Source: Talpa occidentalis | Taxonomy: Eukaryota; Chordata; Mammalia; Eulipotyphla; Talpidae | DNA length: 64,000 nucleotides | Reading direction: 5' to 3' | Assembly (NCBI RefSeq): GCF_014898055.3 | Contig: NW_023603184.1 | Span: 107,126,615-107,190,614, forward strand | Part shown: positions 36,924 to 48,640 of the stretch, piece by piece | How positions within the stretch are numbered: the stretch's first letter is position 1 | Layout: every line of letters starts with the position of its first letter | Position numbers and translations under genes: made by a program | Notes under the pieces: model-generated | What the model saw: only the letters and a program-made list of their open reading frames with translations | The model's database searches: none | Told to the model about the DNA's origin: nothing

Positions 36924-37200
36924 GGGCCTCCCCGGTGGTGCAGCAGTTGAGCGCTGGGTTGCAAAGCTGCCCGCAGCCTCTGCAGCGCTGGTTCCATTCC
37001 CGGCCACTGGGCAAGGGTCCCACATGGCGCGCAGACCTCTCCTGCCGCCCGCTGCTCCCCTCAGCAGTGTATTTTGTCAGTCTGTCTGTTCTGCTCCCTG
37101 CTCTGGCTCTGGTGAATTCTCTCACCCTCCTGCACTTCTGACTGTACCCAGTGCTTGTATAAATAAATAAATAAATATTTTTTTAAAAAAATAAATAAAT
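36924..37200 (+). repeat. Full-length tRNA-derived SINE, younger subfamily
   Basis: Starts GGGCCTCCCCGGTGGTGCAG and ends CCCAGTGCTTGTATAAATAA. The duplication is aaatattacaaca at 36911-36923 and aaatactacaaca at 37201-37213. A run of 17 A precedes the target site. Confidence 0.96.
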
Positions 37201-37360
37201 AAATACTACAACAGAGTGTACTAAATATCCACAAGAGAACACTGGCAATATACAGAAGGAAAAACAAAAACGCAAAGAAGGGAAGATTAACCAGAGGCTA
37301 AGCTTAGTCCTGAAGGCTAGCAAGGCAGAAGGAAGTGGAAGGCAAAAGGTGAACAGGAGG

Positions 37361-37490
37361 GGCCTCCCCTGGTGGCGCAGCGGTTGAGCGCTGGGCTGAG
37401 AGGCTGCCCGCAGCCTCTGCAGAGTCAATTCATTCCCCCGCCACCAGCGAGGGTCCCACAAAATAAAAAAAAAAAAAAAAAAAAAAAAAA
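37361..37490 (+). repeat. Head-only SINE with long poly(A)
   Basis: Only the tRNA-like head is present: GGCCTCCCCTGGTGGCGCAG through GGGTCCCACA, then about 30 A with one T. The perfect 12-bp duplication gtgaacaggagg is at 37349-37360 and 37491-37502. The body (from CGCAGACCTCTCC in full copies) is missing. A sister copy ends at the same base at 59412-59527. Confidence 0.95.
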
Positions 37491-37869
37491 GTGAACAGGA
37501 GGCCTTGATGACACAAGGAGACTTGTATATAAGAAAGTGGGCCAAATGGGCTGTTCTTCTAGAATTTGCGGCCTTCACTGCTGGAATGCCAAATAAAAGA
37601 GAAGAATGGTAATAACATGGGGCTAAAGATGAAAACACTATTCAAAATAGGGGAAAAGGTTTGGTATGCTATGCTGAAGAAGTTGAAGAAGATGGTTGTA
37701 GTGTTCCCTGGTCACCTTGAAACATTCATAAATCATAATGCTCAGCAAAGGAAATTTTTAATCAATTTGACTACCAGGTTAACTTAGGATTTCCAACTTT
37801 TTGAACATCTTCTTGCTAAATATGTCTAAGTTGTATTAGTAACATCCCTTTATTTAAAAGTAGAGTAAA

Positions 37870-38139
37870 GGGCCTCCCCAGTGTCGCAGGTGGTTGAACG
37901 CTGCACTATGAAGCTGTCTGCAGCCTCTGCAGTGTGGGTTTGATCCCGACAGACCAGCAAGATACCCACATGGCGCAGCAGACCTCTCTTGTCTTGCCCA
38001 CTGCTCCCCAAGCAGTGTATTTCAGTCCATCTGCCTGTTCTGTTTCCCCACTCTGTCTCTGGTGAATCCTCTCACCCTCCCGCACATCTGGCCTGTACCC
38101 AGTTCTTGTATAAATAAATAAATAAATCTAAAAAAAAAT
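37870..38139 (+). repeat. tRNA-derived SINE
   Basis: Starts GGGCCTCCCCAGTGTCGCAG and ends CCCAGTTCTTGTATAAATAA. The duplication agtagagtaaa is at 37859-37869 and 38140-38150. It mixes marks of the two subfamilies. Confidence 0.95.
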
Positions 38140-38765
38140 AGTAGAGTAAACCTAATAGAACTTAATCTCTAGTATACAGTTTAACATTTTTTTAAGTATC
38201 CATTTTGGTTTTTTTTTTTTCCTTTTTTCATGTTGGGTTTTTATTATTTACTTCTGTAACTGGTGAAAATACTTGAGATCAATCCTTCTACACAAGTTTC
38301 TTTAAAATTCTATAAAACTGTTTGCAGCATGGTACAATTATTTTGTAATGCTCTTTCAGAAAACATGTCTGTTTAAAAACAAAATTTGTGAGGGAGAGTG
38401 AAATCATACTTGTGATGTACCTTGCTCCTCAGAGCAACTAAATTGAAAAAAAAAAAATGCCCTGTAGCATTATTGTTTCAGATCTATAAGTAAGCAAGAA
38501 TATATCTTCTGCCTTCCAGTATAGATGTGAGGTTATTTCCTTTCTAAAAGGAGCTGATACTATTTTCCCCAAACAACAGCAGAGAATTTGTATCCACTTT
38601 CCCTGTGTTTAATGCTTAAGATGATCTTCAACCATAGCCTTGAAGGCTACACAAAAATGATTCCTGGACTAGTCAAAGATCATCTGCTGTTTTTAAAAGA
38701 CATAACGACTCACAGATATGAGAAAGACAGTGTGGAGGGGGGTCAGCATATTTCTTTCTACTCAC

Positions 38766-38855
38766 CCTGCTTCTTTCATATTCCTTCCTCGAGGCAGCAA
38801 ATAGCTGAGCATTAGATATGGCGATTCCACAGAATGGAAGATACATCTGCATAAC
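38766..38855 (-). CDS. PDE11A: PDE11A coding exon A: end of GAF-A and start of the GAF linker
   Basis: Internal exon of phosphodiesterase 11A, which hydrolyses both cAMP and cGMP and carries two N-terminal GAF domains before its catalytic domain. On the minus strand the 90 nt give exactly 30 codons in phase 0 at both ends. They begin VMQMYLPFCGIAISNAQLFA and end with KEYERSR, which matches the mammalian PDE11A segment from the last helix of GAF-A into the linker as I remember it. The acceptor is CCCTCCAG just above 38855. The donor is AGG|GTGAG, with GT at 38765-38764. The next exon continues directly with ALLEVVND. The length is a multiple of three, so skipping it would keep the frame. The preceding exon (ending around PFTEDDEK in the human protein) was not found in the 25 kb upstream. 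Confidence 0.97.
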
Positions 38856-39689
38856 CTGGAGGGCAACAAAACATTAAGAATATTAAAACATCACTGAACT
38901 AAACACATTACACATTTCCTGCATATGCCTGAATGTAATGTTTCCTTTTCAATCATAGAGATTAAATAAGCAGTTGTTTATCTGAATGTCTTAATTTCAA
39001 AAGGGATATTTTTCAGGGTTAACTCTAAGAGAATCTAATCAAGCTGTAGCTAGAAAAAAAATCACATGTATGGAGACACAAAGCAACAAACTATGAGGGC
39101 TATGATACTGGAATTGTGTCTAAATCACCCTTGTATTTCTCCTTTGATCACTGAAAAATGAATGAGCTATGATATATGTAAAATTTAGGCAAGTGTCCAC
39201 ACTCGCATGTTGAGGTAGGCAGGATATGTCCATTTATTTGTAGATATGTATCTGTAGCAAAGATTTTGGCTTGCCCTAGAACTGGCCAGCTCTCAGATTA
39301 AAGTATGTCTGTTGAGATAGGCCTTGTAGTTTATCTAAGAGTTGAAATTGTGTCCAGTGCTCTATTGACCTGACTGGACAGGAATGCCCGTTGGTGGGAT
39401 GATTCTCCCAGAGCCTGTCTGAGCAAAACCTGGGAGCCTTTGAGCAAACACTCCACCTATGGGAAGAAACAGCCAGGGGTGATGGGTCTGAAGTCAACAA
39501 AGTCATCCCATGACAGGCGGTCTCAGTCTAAATTTTCATTGTATCCTTATTCATATTTATCTCCAGAATCTCTACCCCAGGACAACAGAATTCCCAAAGT
39601 GAAAATTTAAAGAATGATTCCCTAAACTCTTCATAACAAAGGACACTGTGACAAGTGACATTGCTTTGTACTTCTCTAAACCAAAAAAT

Positions 39690-40050
39690 AAGAACATTTT
39701 AAAAATTATATCATTTTTAGTTGAGATAATGTTGGTTTACAACACTGCGTATGATTTAGGGGTATAGTTTCATGCCTCCCCAGATGTTCTTTACCACATC
39801 ACACCCCTCACCAAAGCACCCATATAATCCACCACAGTCCATTGAGCCCTTCTCCCCTTTGCTTTCTACTCCTGCTCCCCCACCTGACCTTCTGGTGACC
39901 TCAATTTTGCAGTCAGACTTTTACACTTTGTTTTGGTTCAGTTTTGTCTGTTGTTTTGTTTGTTTGTTTTTTTATTGTCCATATATGAATGAAATCATTG
40001 GTAGTTGTCTTTATTCTGATTTATTTCTCTTAGTACAATCCCTGAAGGGA
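39690..40050 (-). repeat. Old L1 fragment
   Basis: Shows 'ttgagataatgttggtttac', 'tgaccttctggtgacctc' and 'ttatttctcttagtacaatc', in the order of a reverse-oriented L1 3' region. It is followed by a microsatellite. Confidence 0.7.
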
Positions 40051-40070
40051 CAAAAGGGCATGTTTTATAT

Positions 40071-40098
40071 CAGTCTCTCTGTCTCTGTCTGTCTGTCT

Positions 40099-40143
<45 letters not shown>

Positions 40144-40160
40144 GCACACACACACATACA
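40071..40160. repeat. Compound (CT)n(CA)n microsatellite
   Basis: CTGT units, then (CT)n, then (AC)n with one CG break. Chance frames with Ser-Leu or Cys-Val repeats are not genes. Confidence 0.97.
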
Positions 40161-40564
40161 TGTCCTATGAGGAGGTACAGAATAATGGCAAACAGAAGGG
40201 CAAGAGCAGAAGCAGGAGCAGACTTGCTCAGGAGAGTGGGTGAGACATCCCTGGGGCACCCAGAACACAATTATTCAAGTGGGACATGATTTTGCCCAGG
40301 ACTTGAGATCCACAAACAATGAGGAATAATTTACATTCACTGCAATTTCTTTCCTATTAAAAAATCTTACTTTGGTTTCCTGGATATGCTCAACTCTGGC
40401 CTTGGCTCCCGAAAAGTTTTTCAGAATACTGTAAAAGCGAATGCTGTTACCCCATTTTTAAAGGACAGAATAAAACAGTGGGGTTGGTATTAAGTGGAGG
40501 TTCAAAATCAGTGAGTTGATTTTTACAGATCTTTCCAGGATAAATTCCTTCACTGAATTTTATT

Positions 40565-40745
40565 CAAAGTAAACTAGTATTTAATGAAGGTCCGCTATGT
40601 GTCAGATACTGTCAGGTCAGTTCTTCATTTTAGTTGCACATCAACTCCTCATGGAGGAAATTTATGTTCATTTTAGAGATCAGGAAACTCAGTAGCAGGT
40701 AGCTCAAACTCATACAGGAACTCAGTTCATCTAATTCTACAAAAG
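40565..40745 (-). repeat. MIR-like fragment
   Basis: Phrases 'gtgtcagatactgtcaggtc', 'tagagatcaggaaactcag' and 'gtagctcaaactcatacagg' are the reverse MIR order. Confidence 0.65.
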
Positions 40746-40769
40746 ATATTCATTCCTTACAACACTTTT

Positions 40770-40995
40770 TCAAGAAATAGATGTTGTTTCTGTCACCTTT
40801 TCTGTCCCCTTCCTTAGTATTTCCCCTCATGCCTTAGGAGACTGGCTGATAAGTCAGCACGATGCTGTTGACAAAAACCTTCCCAATATTCTGCCGGAAA
40901 TTTCTGCCATGAGCCAGAACGGAACCACTTTCAATTTCACCTACAAGGATGGAAAGCACTTTCCTTGCAGTTTTCAGTTCTTCTCTGCCCAGAGA
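40770..40995 (+). other. Unrecognised open stretch on both strands
   Basis: The plus strand reads GDWLISQHDAVDKNLPNILP, EISAMSQNGTTFNFTYKDGK, then HFPCSFQFFSAQR and a stop. The frame is open for about 85 codons but has no start. The minus strand is open too, reading GREELKTARKVLSILVGEIE and onward. I recognise neither. It may be a decayed retrocopy or chance. No splice sites fit the PDE11A frame. Confidence 0.25.
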
Positions 40996-41479
40996 TAATG
41001 ATTATGATGGTGGTGGAGGGCAGGAGAAGATCCTGGTTACTTAATTTAACTCATCACCCCTTCCTCCCTGCCTCCCTTCATCCCTCCCTCCTTTCACCTT
41101 TACAGGTCAAGTTGAAGATGATTTATAAGTCAAGCAAATAGGAAGAAGAGAATGACCAAATTACCATGCAAAATGTTTCCAAATACATCACAGATTTCCT
41201 TCAATTTATTTGGAAAACCAATATTTATTGAGCTCCAAGCAATGTGTCTAATTTAAAAGAATCTGAATTTTAAATCAGATTACTAATGTCCCTTATATGA
41301 CTGTTATGTATAAAAGCCACCACATCACTTAAAATCTCTGAACCTAGTTCCTTAAGTCTTTCTGGTCCTTTTATGACCTAATATTTGGTGATAGAAATAT
41401 TTTATTTTCTAGAGAAAACAAAGAACTCAATAACCATATTTACATTCTCTTTGTGAACTATTTTGTTCATGATAGCAGC

Positions 41480-41635
41480 TGATATTGACAAAGTCCTTGG
41501 CTATGATGTGTCTTATACATTCTCTCATCATTTGATCCTCACAACTCCATGGTTATACCAATCTTTCCATCTTTCAGATGAAAAAGACTGAGGTTTTATG
41601 AATTTATCCAAAGTTGTTAGGAAATAATTCTTCAT
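41480..41635 (-). repeat. MIR fragment
   Basis: Contains 'ttgatcctcacaactccatg', 'ttccatctttcagatgaaaa' and 'aagactgaggttttatgaat', in MIR reverse order. Confidence 0.75.
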
Positions 41636-41979
41636 GGGTCTCTCACATTTCTGCACATATGGCAATAAAAGCCACCACTTCTATCTTTCAAGGATGTTTG
41701 TCTAATGAATAGCCTTGGAAGACAGTGTCTTCTTCTGGAGCAAAGAACAGAATTATTTGCTGTCCAGTACAATTAAAATATCTCCCTCTGGGATATAGGT
41801 GAGGCAAGTTTCTTGCACATTATAAAAGATTTGGGTGTGTAACATTTGGGGCTCTGCTCCTGTAACATGATGCCCTGTGCACTCGGTGTATGATGCTAGT
41901 ACTCAACATTGTTAGCACAAGTCAAAAGTACCCATTCACATATCATTAGGATTGTTGTTTTTTCCATTTGTCCTTAGGG

Positions 41980-42030
41980 GTGTGTGGGTGTGTGTATATA
42001 TACACACATACATACACATACACACACATA
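41980..42030. repeat. (TG)n/(CA)n low-complexity palindromic tract
   Basis: gtgtgtgggtgtgtgtatat followed by atacacacatacatacacat. It is self-complementary overall. Short tandem repeat. Confidence 0.85.
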
Positions 42031-42119
42031 GTCACATATTCTGTGTATATGAAATCCACAAAATAGTTACCTATTTGTAACTGTAAGGTAAGAGACCCAG
42101 CAACAATTACTAAAATCTG

Positions 42120-42850
42120 TGTAAGTTTCTTTACTTGCTTTTTTAAAAGTCAATTGCTATTGACTTTTTCTCATTCCATTGATTCTCCCCCAATACTACA
42201 ACACATTTCCTTTATTTTTGTGATAAATGTAGAAAATTTATGTGCATGCTTAATTAAACCTGAATTTAACATTTCTAGCCTCCTTCCAAATATGACAAGA
42301 TACTTGGAATACACATCTCTCAACACTACTTTCCTGGTATATATGTGTTTTTTTCCTACTTCTATTTTGTTACTGAAAATTTGACATTTTATTCTGATTA
42401 GCTAATGATTTATTTAGATTTAACCACATGTTTATCAATGTTATCCTCTTCATTTTTTCCTGCATCTCCTTCCTGCCTTTCTTCTGGGATAATTTTTTTT
42501 TCTTTCGGAAGACAATCCCTTAGAATTCCTTTAGCATTGGTGCTAAATGCTTTGCCTTTGTTCTGTACAAAATGTCTTTATTTCATGACTCTTAAAAAAT
42601 AATTTAGTTGGATATACAATTCCAGGTTGACAGCTATTTTCCCTTAATAATTAGAAGGTACTGGTCCCCTATCATGTGTAGTTAATGCTGCTAAAAAGTT
42701 AGCTAGCTAGTTAGCTAGCTAGCTGCAGGTTTGTTTCTGGTTTCTTTCAGAACCTCTTTATGCTTTTGGTGGCCAATTTGTAATTTTCCAGCCTCAATCA
42801 AAGACTTAAAATTGAGTCATATAGAACTCTAACATATATTGACCACATCT
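42120..42850 (-). repeat. Old L1M fragment with (TAGC)n tract
   Basis: Contains 'cttagaattcctttagcatt', 'gtctttatttcatgactctt' and 'ggatatacaattccaggttg', then '(c)ttctggtttctttcagaacc', as in old reverse-oriented L1M. A (TAGC)n-like tract is at 42699-42726. Confidence 0.6.
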
Positions 42851-43945
42851 GTGAAAAGAGACAATATTTTACCTTTAAGATATGTTGCATACTGAGAGAG
42901 GATGTTATTTACAAAGGGAAGGATTGACCCGTTGACCTGTATCTTTTGTTCTCATGATTCAACACTGGGTGTCAGACTTAATTCCCCTATTGCTACTTAT
43001 ATTACAACATGATCCACACAGTTTTCAAATAAATGTGCAGGAAAAACAGATGAATATATTTTAGAGGTGGGGAGTAAGAAATTGTACTATGGAAGTATTA
43101 GATAAGGAGAAACAAAACATTCTTATATCCTTTTTTAGTCCCAGTGCAACAGATGTCCTACAAAAAGAGAAAAAAGATCTTCTCTTTCTGAAGGTCCCCT
43201 TCCTCTAAGATAGCATATTAATCTGGCCAGCTAGTTTCTGAATGCCAAAAGGTCTAAAAAGCTTAATGACTAAGAAGCTAATGAGTCTGTACACCCTTGT
43301 GCAACACTTTTCAGCTTGAGAGCACTTTGTGAACACTGGCTAATTAATCTTTACAACATCCCACTCAGAAAGGGAGTTAAACTGAAAATCATTAAGCAGT
43401 GTGAAAAAGTCACTTTAGCCCTAGAAACTCATGAAAAGTATCACTAATAAGCATAAAATTTGAGCATTGGGACCTTCCATCAATGTCCTAAAGAAAGACA
43501 GTAAGTACTAAGTCTTTTCAAACTTATAAACCACAGAGAAAAGCTATTAAAGCCCCATGGTCTGCTCTGGTCCAATTATAAATCATTAAAGAATCTGGAT
43601 ATCCACACTGGAGAGTCCCAGCGAGGGGCCTAGGGCCATCTCCTTTATGGACCTCACTCCTGAAGGCATAACAGCTTGAAGAGCCACATCACTGTCAGCC
43701 AAATTAATGGGTGAGAGAGCACTTTCCTACCCTTATATTCTGAAGTCCCTTCTGCTCTCAAGCATTTAACTATATGGCAAAGTTTCACTGATTTGGGCCC
43801 CAATGATGTGAGGCTGGGAGTGTTTCCAGACAGTTATAATTCAAATGCAAAATAAACTCTTCAAGTAATTTGGAAAATAAGGTATCGCAATATGGAAGAG
43901 ATAATAGGTGAGGTTTTAAGTTCAAGAATCTTAATCATAAATTAA

Positions 43946-44640
43946 TCTATTCAGCAATCAAAAAAGATAAACTCATGCCATTCACAGCAACATGGATGGA
44001 GCTAGAAGGAATCATGCTCAGTGAAATGAATCAGAAGGAAAAAGAAAAATATCGGGGCCTCCCAGGGGGCGCTGCGGTTGAGCGCTGGGTTGTGAAGCTG
44101 CCCACAGCCTCTGCAGCGCCGGTTCAATCCCCGGCTGCTCCCCGGCCACCGGAGGAGGGTCCCACATGGTGCGCAGACCTCTCCTGCCGCCCGCTGCTCC
44201 CCTCAGCAGTGTACTTCGGTCCTTCTGCCTGCTCTGCTCCCCGCTCTGGCTCTGGTGAATTCTCTCACCCTCCCGCGCTTCTGACTGTACCCAGTGCTTC
44301 CATAAATAAATAAATAAATCTTAAAAAAAAAAGATAAATATCGGATGGTTTCACTGATAGGAAGAATAAGGGGAACCAAATAAGACATCAGGATAAAAAA
44401 ATAATAATACAAAACATAACAAAACAAAAAACAAACAGACAATGACAAACCAGAGACATCCGGCAAGGGAGCAGGAGGGAGAGGGATCAGAGGGAGAGAG
44501 GGGGGCTGTGGTGAGGTGATGGTGCATGGGTGAATTGGTGGAGGAAATTCTATGGGGAACACACCTAAGAGGGGAAAAAAAAGCAAACATTGTTTAAAAA
44601 TGAACAATGATGTAAAATATATAGAAATAAATTAATTAAA
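43946..44640 (+). repeat. L1 3' end, split by a SINE
   Basis: The first part translates as MPFTATWMELEGIMLSEMNQ, continuing KEKEKYR, the ORF2 C-terminus. The SINE at 44055-44329 interrupts it. The frame and 3' UTR resume with 'atatcggatggtttcactga', and it ends in an A-rich tail near 44640. Removing the SINE restores a contiguous L1 end. Confidence 0.9.
44055..44329 (+). repeat. Full-length tRNA-derived SINE, younger subfamily, inside L1
   Basis: Starts GGGGCCTCCCAGGGGGCGCT, keeps CTGACTGTACCCAGTGCTTC and ends in ATAAATAAATAAATC plus A. The duplication is aaagaaaaatatcg (44041-44054) and aaagataaatatcg (44330-44343). Confidence 0.96.
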
Positions 44641-45499
44641 AAAAATAATCTTCCCAGCTCACACCAAAGGCAAAACATGCCTTTTCTATGAGTACTGTGT
44701 CTCTTCCAAGAAAATAATTTCCCAAAACGCAGACATAAATTATCAACTTTGTTAAAAAAATTTTACAAGGATTAGATGATCCAATTATATATTATTTGAA
44801 ATTGTCCCTTTAAGAATTAACACAAAAGAGAATGGGAGATTTCACTCAAAAACATACGGGAGAGCAAGATGGCAAATAAAGGAGAAATTCTTCTAGGCAG
44901 AGAGAGATACAGGTGTTTTGTTCTGGCCCTGGGTAGTAAAGCTGGGACCCTAGGAAACTAGAAGGAGTGTTCGTCCACTCTTCTCATCCACCCCCTGAAG
45001 TGAGTATTAGCTAATACTTGGCCAACAGGTCCAGCTTATCCAAGGGTAGACAGACTAAGTTCAATTTCTTTCAAGTTGTTTTGTAGCATCCATACCTACT
45101 CTCTCTTATTTTTAGGCGTCCTCGCCTGCTAACTGCTTGATCATGCAGGTACTAGTCATATCTAATAACTTTCTATGTGGCTCCATTCCCAACCCCCAAC
45201 ACCACCTCTCATGTCCAGAGATAGTTCCAAATTCCCACCCTTTTATTCAGAGATGTCCTATTGATATGAAAACACTGAAAGAAACCATTTCAAGAACTAT
45301 GTTCTTTGTAAGATATTTGCATTGCTTTTTTCTGATGGTAAGATCTCAAAAGAAAAAAAGGACCTGTATTCCTATCATTCAAGGGCAACACTTTACTATT
45401 ATTTTGCAAAATGTCACTCAAGTTTTCCTCTCTCTTTCTCCATTCATGTAAGCCCAAATACGCTAAATTTATACTTAGTATTTTGTTATCACATATTAT

Positions 45500-45760
45500 G
45501 ACCAATTTCTCTGATCATAATAGAAAAATGACTCATTGTATGTTCCAGAGAAGGAAAATTTATAGAGAAAGAAAGCAGATTAGTAGTTGCTTGGGTTAAT
45601 AATTGCAAAATGAGGTTAAATGGGCATATGTTCTAAAGCTGATTTATGGTGATGACTGCTCCACTCTAAAGTTACTTAAAATCATTGAATTGTTCACTGA
45701 AAATGGGAATATTTTACAATATGCAAAATATACCTCAATAAAGATGCTAAAATTATGTAA
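45500..45760 (+). repeat. Old L1 3' end
   Basis: Contains 'aaagcagattagtagttgct', 'atttatggtgatgactgctc', 'aaaatcattgaattgttcac' and 'acctcaataaagatgctaaa', the closing text of old L1 3' UTRs. Confidence 0.8.
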
Positions 45761-45999
45761 AAATCCCATTGGTAAGGTTTACTGTTATTTTTAGTTAATT
45801 ATCCACTGCTGGATATTTAAATTCTTTCTAATCTAGATTAATAATCCTGGGGTTAAACATCTTTGCAATTAAATCTTTGCAAATGATATTTTCTTTTTAG
45901 AATAAAGCCCTAATATTAATTAAATTTATTTTGTCCAACACACACTCAGATAGCATTTCCTCTATAGCAAGCAATATTCTAAATGCTTCACTAATATTA

Positions 46000-47000
46000 A
46001 TTCATTGATATGTACACATTTTAATAACTCAAATTTAAGATACACATTTTTACTTTTTGTTAAAACAATCAAACAGTATAAAAGTGCATAGAATAGACTG
46101 ATTACAGATTCTCCTTCATTTCCTATTCCAGCATTCACTCTCCTCCCAAGAACAATTCCTGTCCACATTTATGGTATATTATGGTATATATATTGGGCCC
46201 TTATTTATGAACTGCAAACATACAATACTCGGTTTTAGGGTTACTTATAAACATAAGTTTTATCACACTATGAGTTATTCTACAATTTCTTTTCTTTTTT
46301 TTAAAGGTGTTCAGTATTTTTTTTTTTAAAGATCCATTCATCCATGCATACAAGAGCCGGGGTACAGGCCAGAGATACGGAGGATGAGAGGATTCACCAG
46401 AGACAGACTGGGGAACAGAACAGGCAGATTGACTGACATACACTGCTGAGGGGAGCAGCAGGCGAGACAGGAGAGGTCTGCTGTGCCATGTGGGTCGCCC
46501 CCTGGCCAGCAGGGGATCGAACTGGTGCTGCAGAGTCTGCGAATTGCTTCATAGTGCAGTGCTTAACCCCTTGCGCCACCAGGGAGGCTCCTCTACAATT
46601 TCTTTTTCATTTGGCAATATACCTTGGAAATCTTTACATGTCATTTCAAAGAGATGGACTTAATCCATTTTAATCTCCAATAAATATCCCAAAAAAATGA
46701 ATGTTTAAATTAATAAACATTCACATTGTTTCCAATTTTCCTGATACAAATAAAACTGCCATGAACTTTCTTACAAATTTATCTTTGTGCACCTGGACAA
46801 TATTTCTGTTGGACAAATTCTTAGAAGTGCAATTTTGGTTGAAGTTTACATTAAAAAAATCCTAACAGCTACTGCCAAATTATCCTCCAAAAAGGCTCTA
46901 CCAATTGATACTCCCAGTAACAATAATCAGAGCACTCTTTTACTCCTACTCATATAACACTGGTATTATCATTCTTTTTAACTTTTGTCTATCTAACAGA
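46000..47000 (-). repeat. Old L1 sequence around a SINE
   Basis: Parts at 46000-46270 and 46600-47000 show reverse L1 text such as 'cacattgtttccaattttcc', 'tttgtgcacctggacaatat' and 'ccaattgatactcccagtaa'. A SINE (46294-46591) is inserted. Limits are approximate. Confidence 0.6.
46294..46591 (-). repeat. tRNA-derived SINE, older subfamily
   Basis: Minus-oriented. The duplication tctacaatttctttt is at 46279-46293 and 46592-46606 (perfect 15 bp). The tail region carries an extra segment, 'aaaggtgttcagta', between two T-rich runs. Confidence 0.94.
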
Positions 47001-47779
47001 TTAAATCAGAACTCTTATGCATTAACTTTCATTTGTTTATTAGTGATATTGATAATAATTTCATAATTTGATGAATATAATTTCCATAATTTGTTGATCT
47101 TTTAAATCTAGTCTATCTATGTCTTTGTCTATTTATTATTGGACATTCATCTAGCTCTTATTGCCTAGGAAATACTCGTTATAGTCTAAAAATACTAGGG
47201 AGCTTCCATTTTTGCAAATCATGAATCTTCCTTGATAATTAGCAGTTATCTGTTTGATACAATCCAATATATTTACAAATCATGGTCACTTTGACTAAGA
47301 TAAATAGATGTTATGACTCAGTTGACTTGGCCTATAATGTGAAGAAATTTTACAACAATATTTACACTCTGTCAAGGTTATTTTTACAATCAAATTGATT
47401 TATATATCTCACCGTGCCCATTTGCTCCATCCATTTCTGTAACCCAGAGCTCCTTAAGAAGTCGATTTGAGCTACAGTTTAATCCAGGTACTCTTGAGTT
47501 CTAGCTATTAAGATCATCATGATGTCCCCACTTACAAGAACAGGTACCAATGCAGAAAGCTGCACTACCTGGTAATTTGGTTATGGTATCAACACCCTAA
47601 TAGTAGAAAAATCCTTTCATACTACACTCAATGTATGAACAGAAAAATTCCTTTTAGGCTAACTTCTGATGAGAAATACATAAGATTTTCTTTAAATTTG
47701 AAGCGCTATTTCTTACTACTGTAGCAGGATGGAGCCTTCTTTTAATATCGCATTTATGTAGCTTCTTCATTCTACAACT

Positions 47780-48640
47780 CCTAATTCCCTTCACTTGGGA
47801 TTGTTTTTGCCATCTTAACTGTGAGGCCTATGCACTATACACTCCTATTTCTCTTTCTGTGTTTCTGATACCCTATTCAAGTTGTATGTCCAGATTCAAT
47901 CTTTAGCCTTCTTTTCTTTCTACATTATCTCTCTCTCAGGACTTATTCATTCTCACAATATAGAAATCTTACAAAATAAGGTGGGCTGGCCATGTAGAAA
48001 TTACCTTTTGAGCAAGAGTCAGCTAGAGAAGACGACAGACTTGGTACAGTCAGATATTTAAGGCAGCCGAGAAACTTCCTTCTTCTGCCTACTTGCTTTT
48101 CCTGCCTTCCCCTTGAGCTCTGATCCATCACTAACTTGGTATGCCTTGAACTTCATTTTCCTATGTCCGTCACCCCACTTCTATCAGCCACCCTTTGATA
48201 TCTTTGAGATTCAGATGTCAAAGTTTCTGATCCTGATCCAACAACTTGAGCTTTGAAAACATTTGTTTCCTTTATAACATTCTTGGTCCTAAATTAAACT
48301 AAACTCTGAATTCAGCTATATTAACCAAGTGCCAAAGTCTCTACCTTTTAGCTGTGTTTTCAATATTAACATCTAGGACAATTCTCAAAGTTAGCTCTCT
48401 GGTGCTGATATTTTCTCTTTGCTCTGCATCACCAGTTGCCTACGGGATAGTTCAATTTTGAAGTTATAGATTATAACCTTTGCAGACCAAAAGCCAGTTT
48501 GTCATCTCAATCTCCTTCTTCTGAAGAAAGCAAGCTCCCTTCTCCAAAATGTCATGTGTGCTAAATCAGCTATTAATCTTCAAATCACCCAGTTCCAAAC
48601 TCTTGGCACTATCTTTGATTATTGTCCATGTATAGTATGA
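47780..48640 (+). repeat. L2-like sequence
   Basis: Contains 'ttgtatgtccagattcaatc', 'aaatcacccagttccaaact' and 'ctcttggcactatctttgat', which follow an L2 'ttgactcctctctttctc'-like order. Highly diverged. Confidence 0.45.

Larger units (their letters stand above)
32683..38765 (-). other. PDE11A: PDE11A intron between exons B and A
   Basis: A 6,083-bp intron. Tandem L1 3' ends occupy about 33430-33900, L2-like sequence about 34970-35250, old L1 about 35255-35925 and L2 about 36090-36830. SINEs lie at 36924-37200, 37361-37490 and 37870-38139. The segment 33900-34960 and the 600 bp next to exon A look unique. Confidence 0.85.

Noticed and set aside
37183..37638. A 151-codon minus-strand frame
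   Set aside because: It runs over the head-only SINE and its poly(A) (giving poly-Phe) and unique intron. There is no coding signature or splice context.
40065..40268. Cys-Val and Arg-Glu repeat frames
   Set aside because: Translation of the (CT)n(CA)n microsatellite.
42699..42726. (TAGC)n as a regulatory palindrome
   Set aside because: Simple short tandem repeat inside old L1. No supporting context.
43946..44640. Clear target duplication for this L1
   Set aside because: Candidates such as taatct at the two ends are too short and AT-rich to accept.
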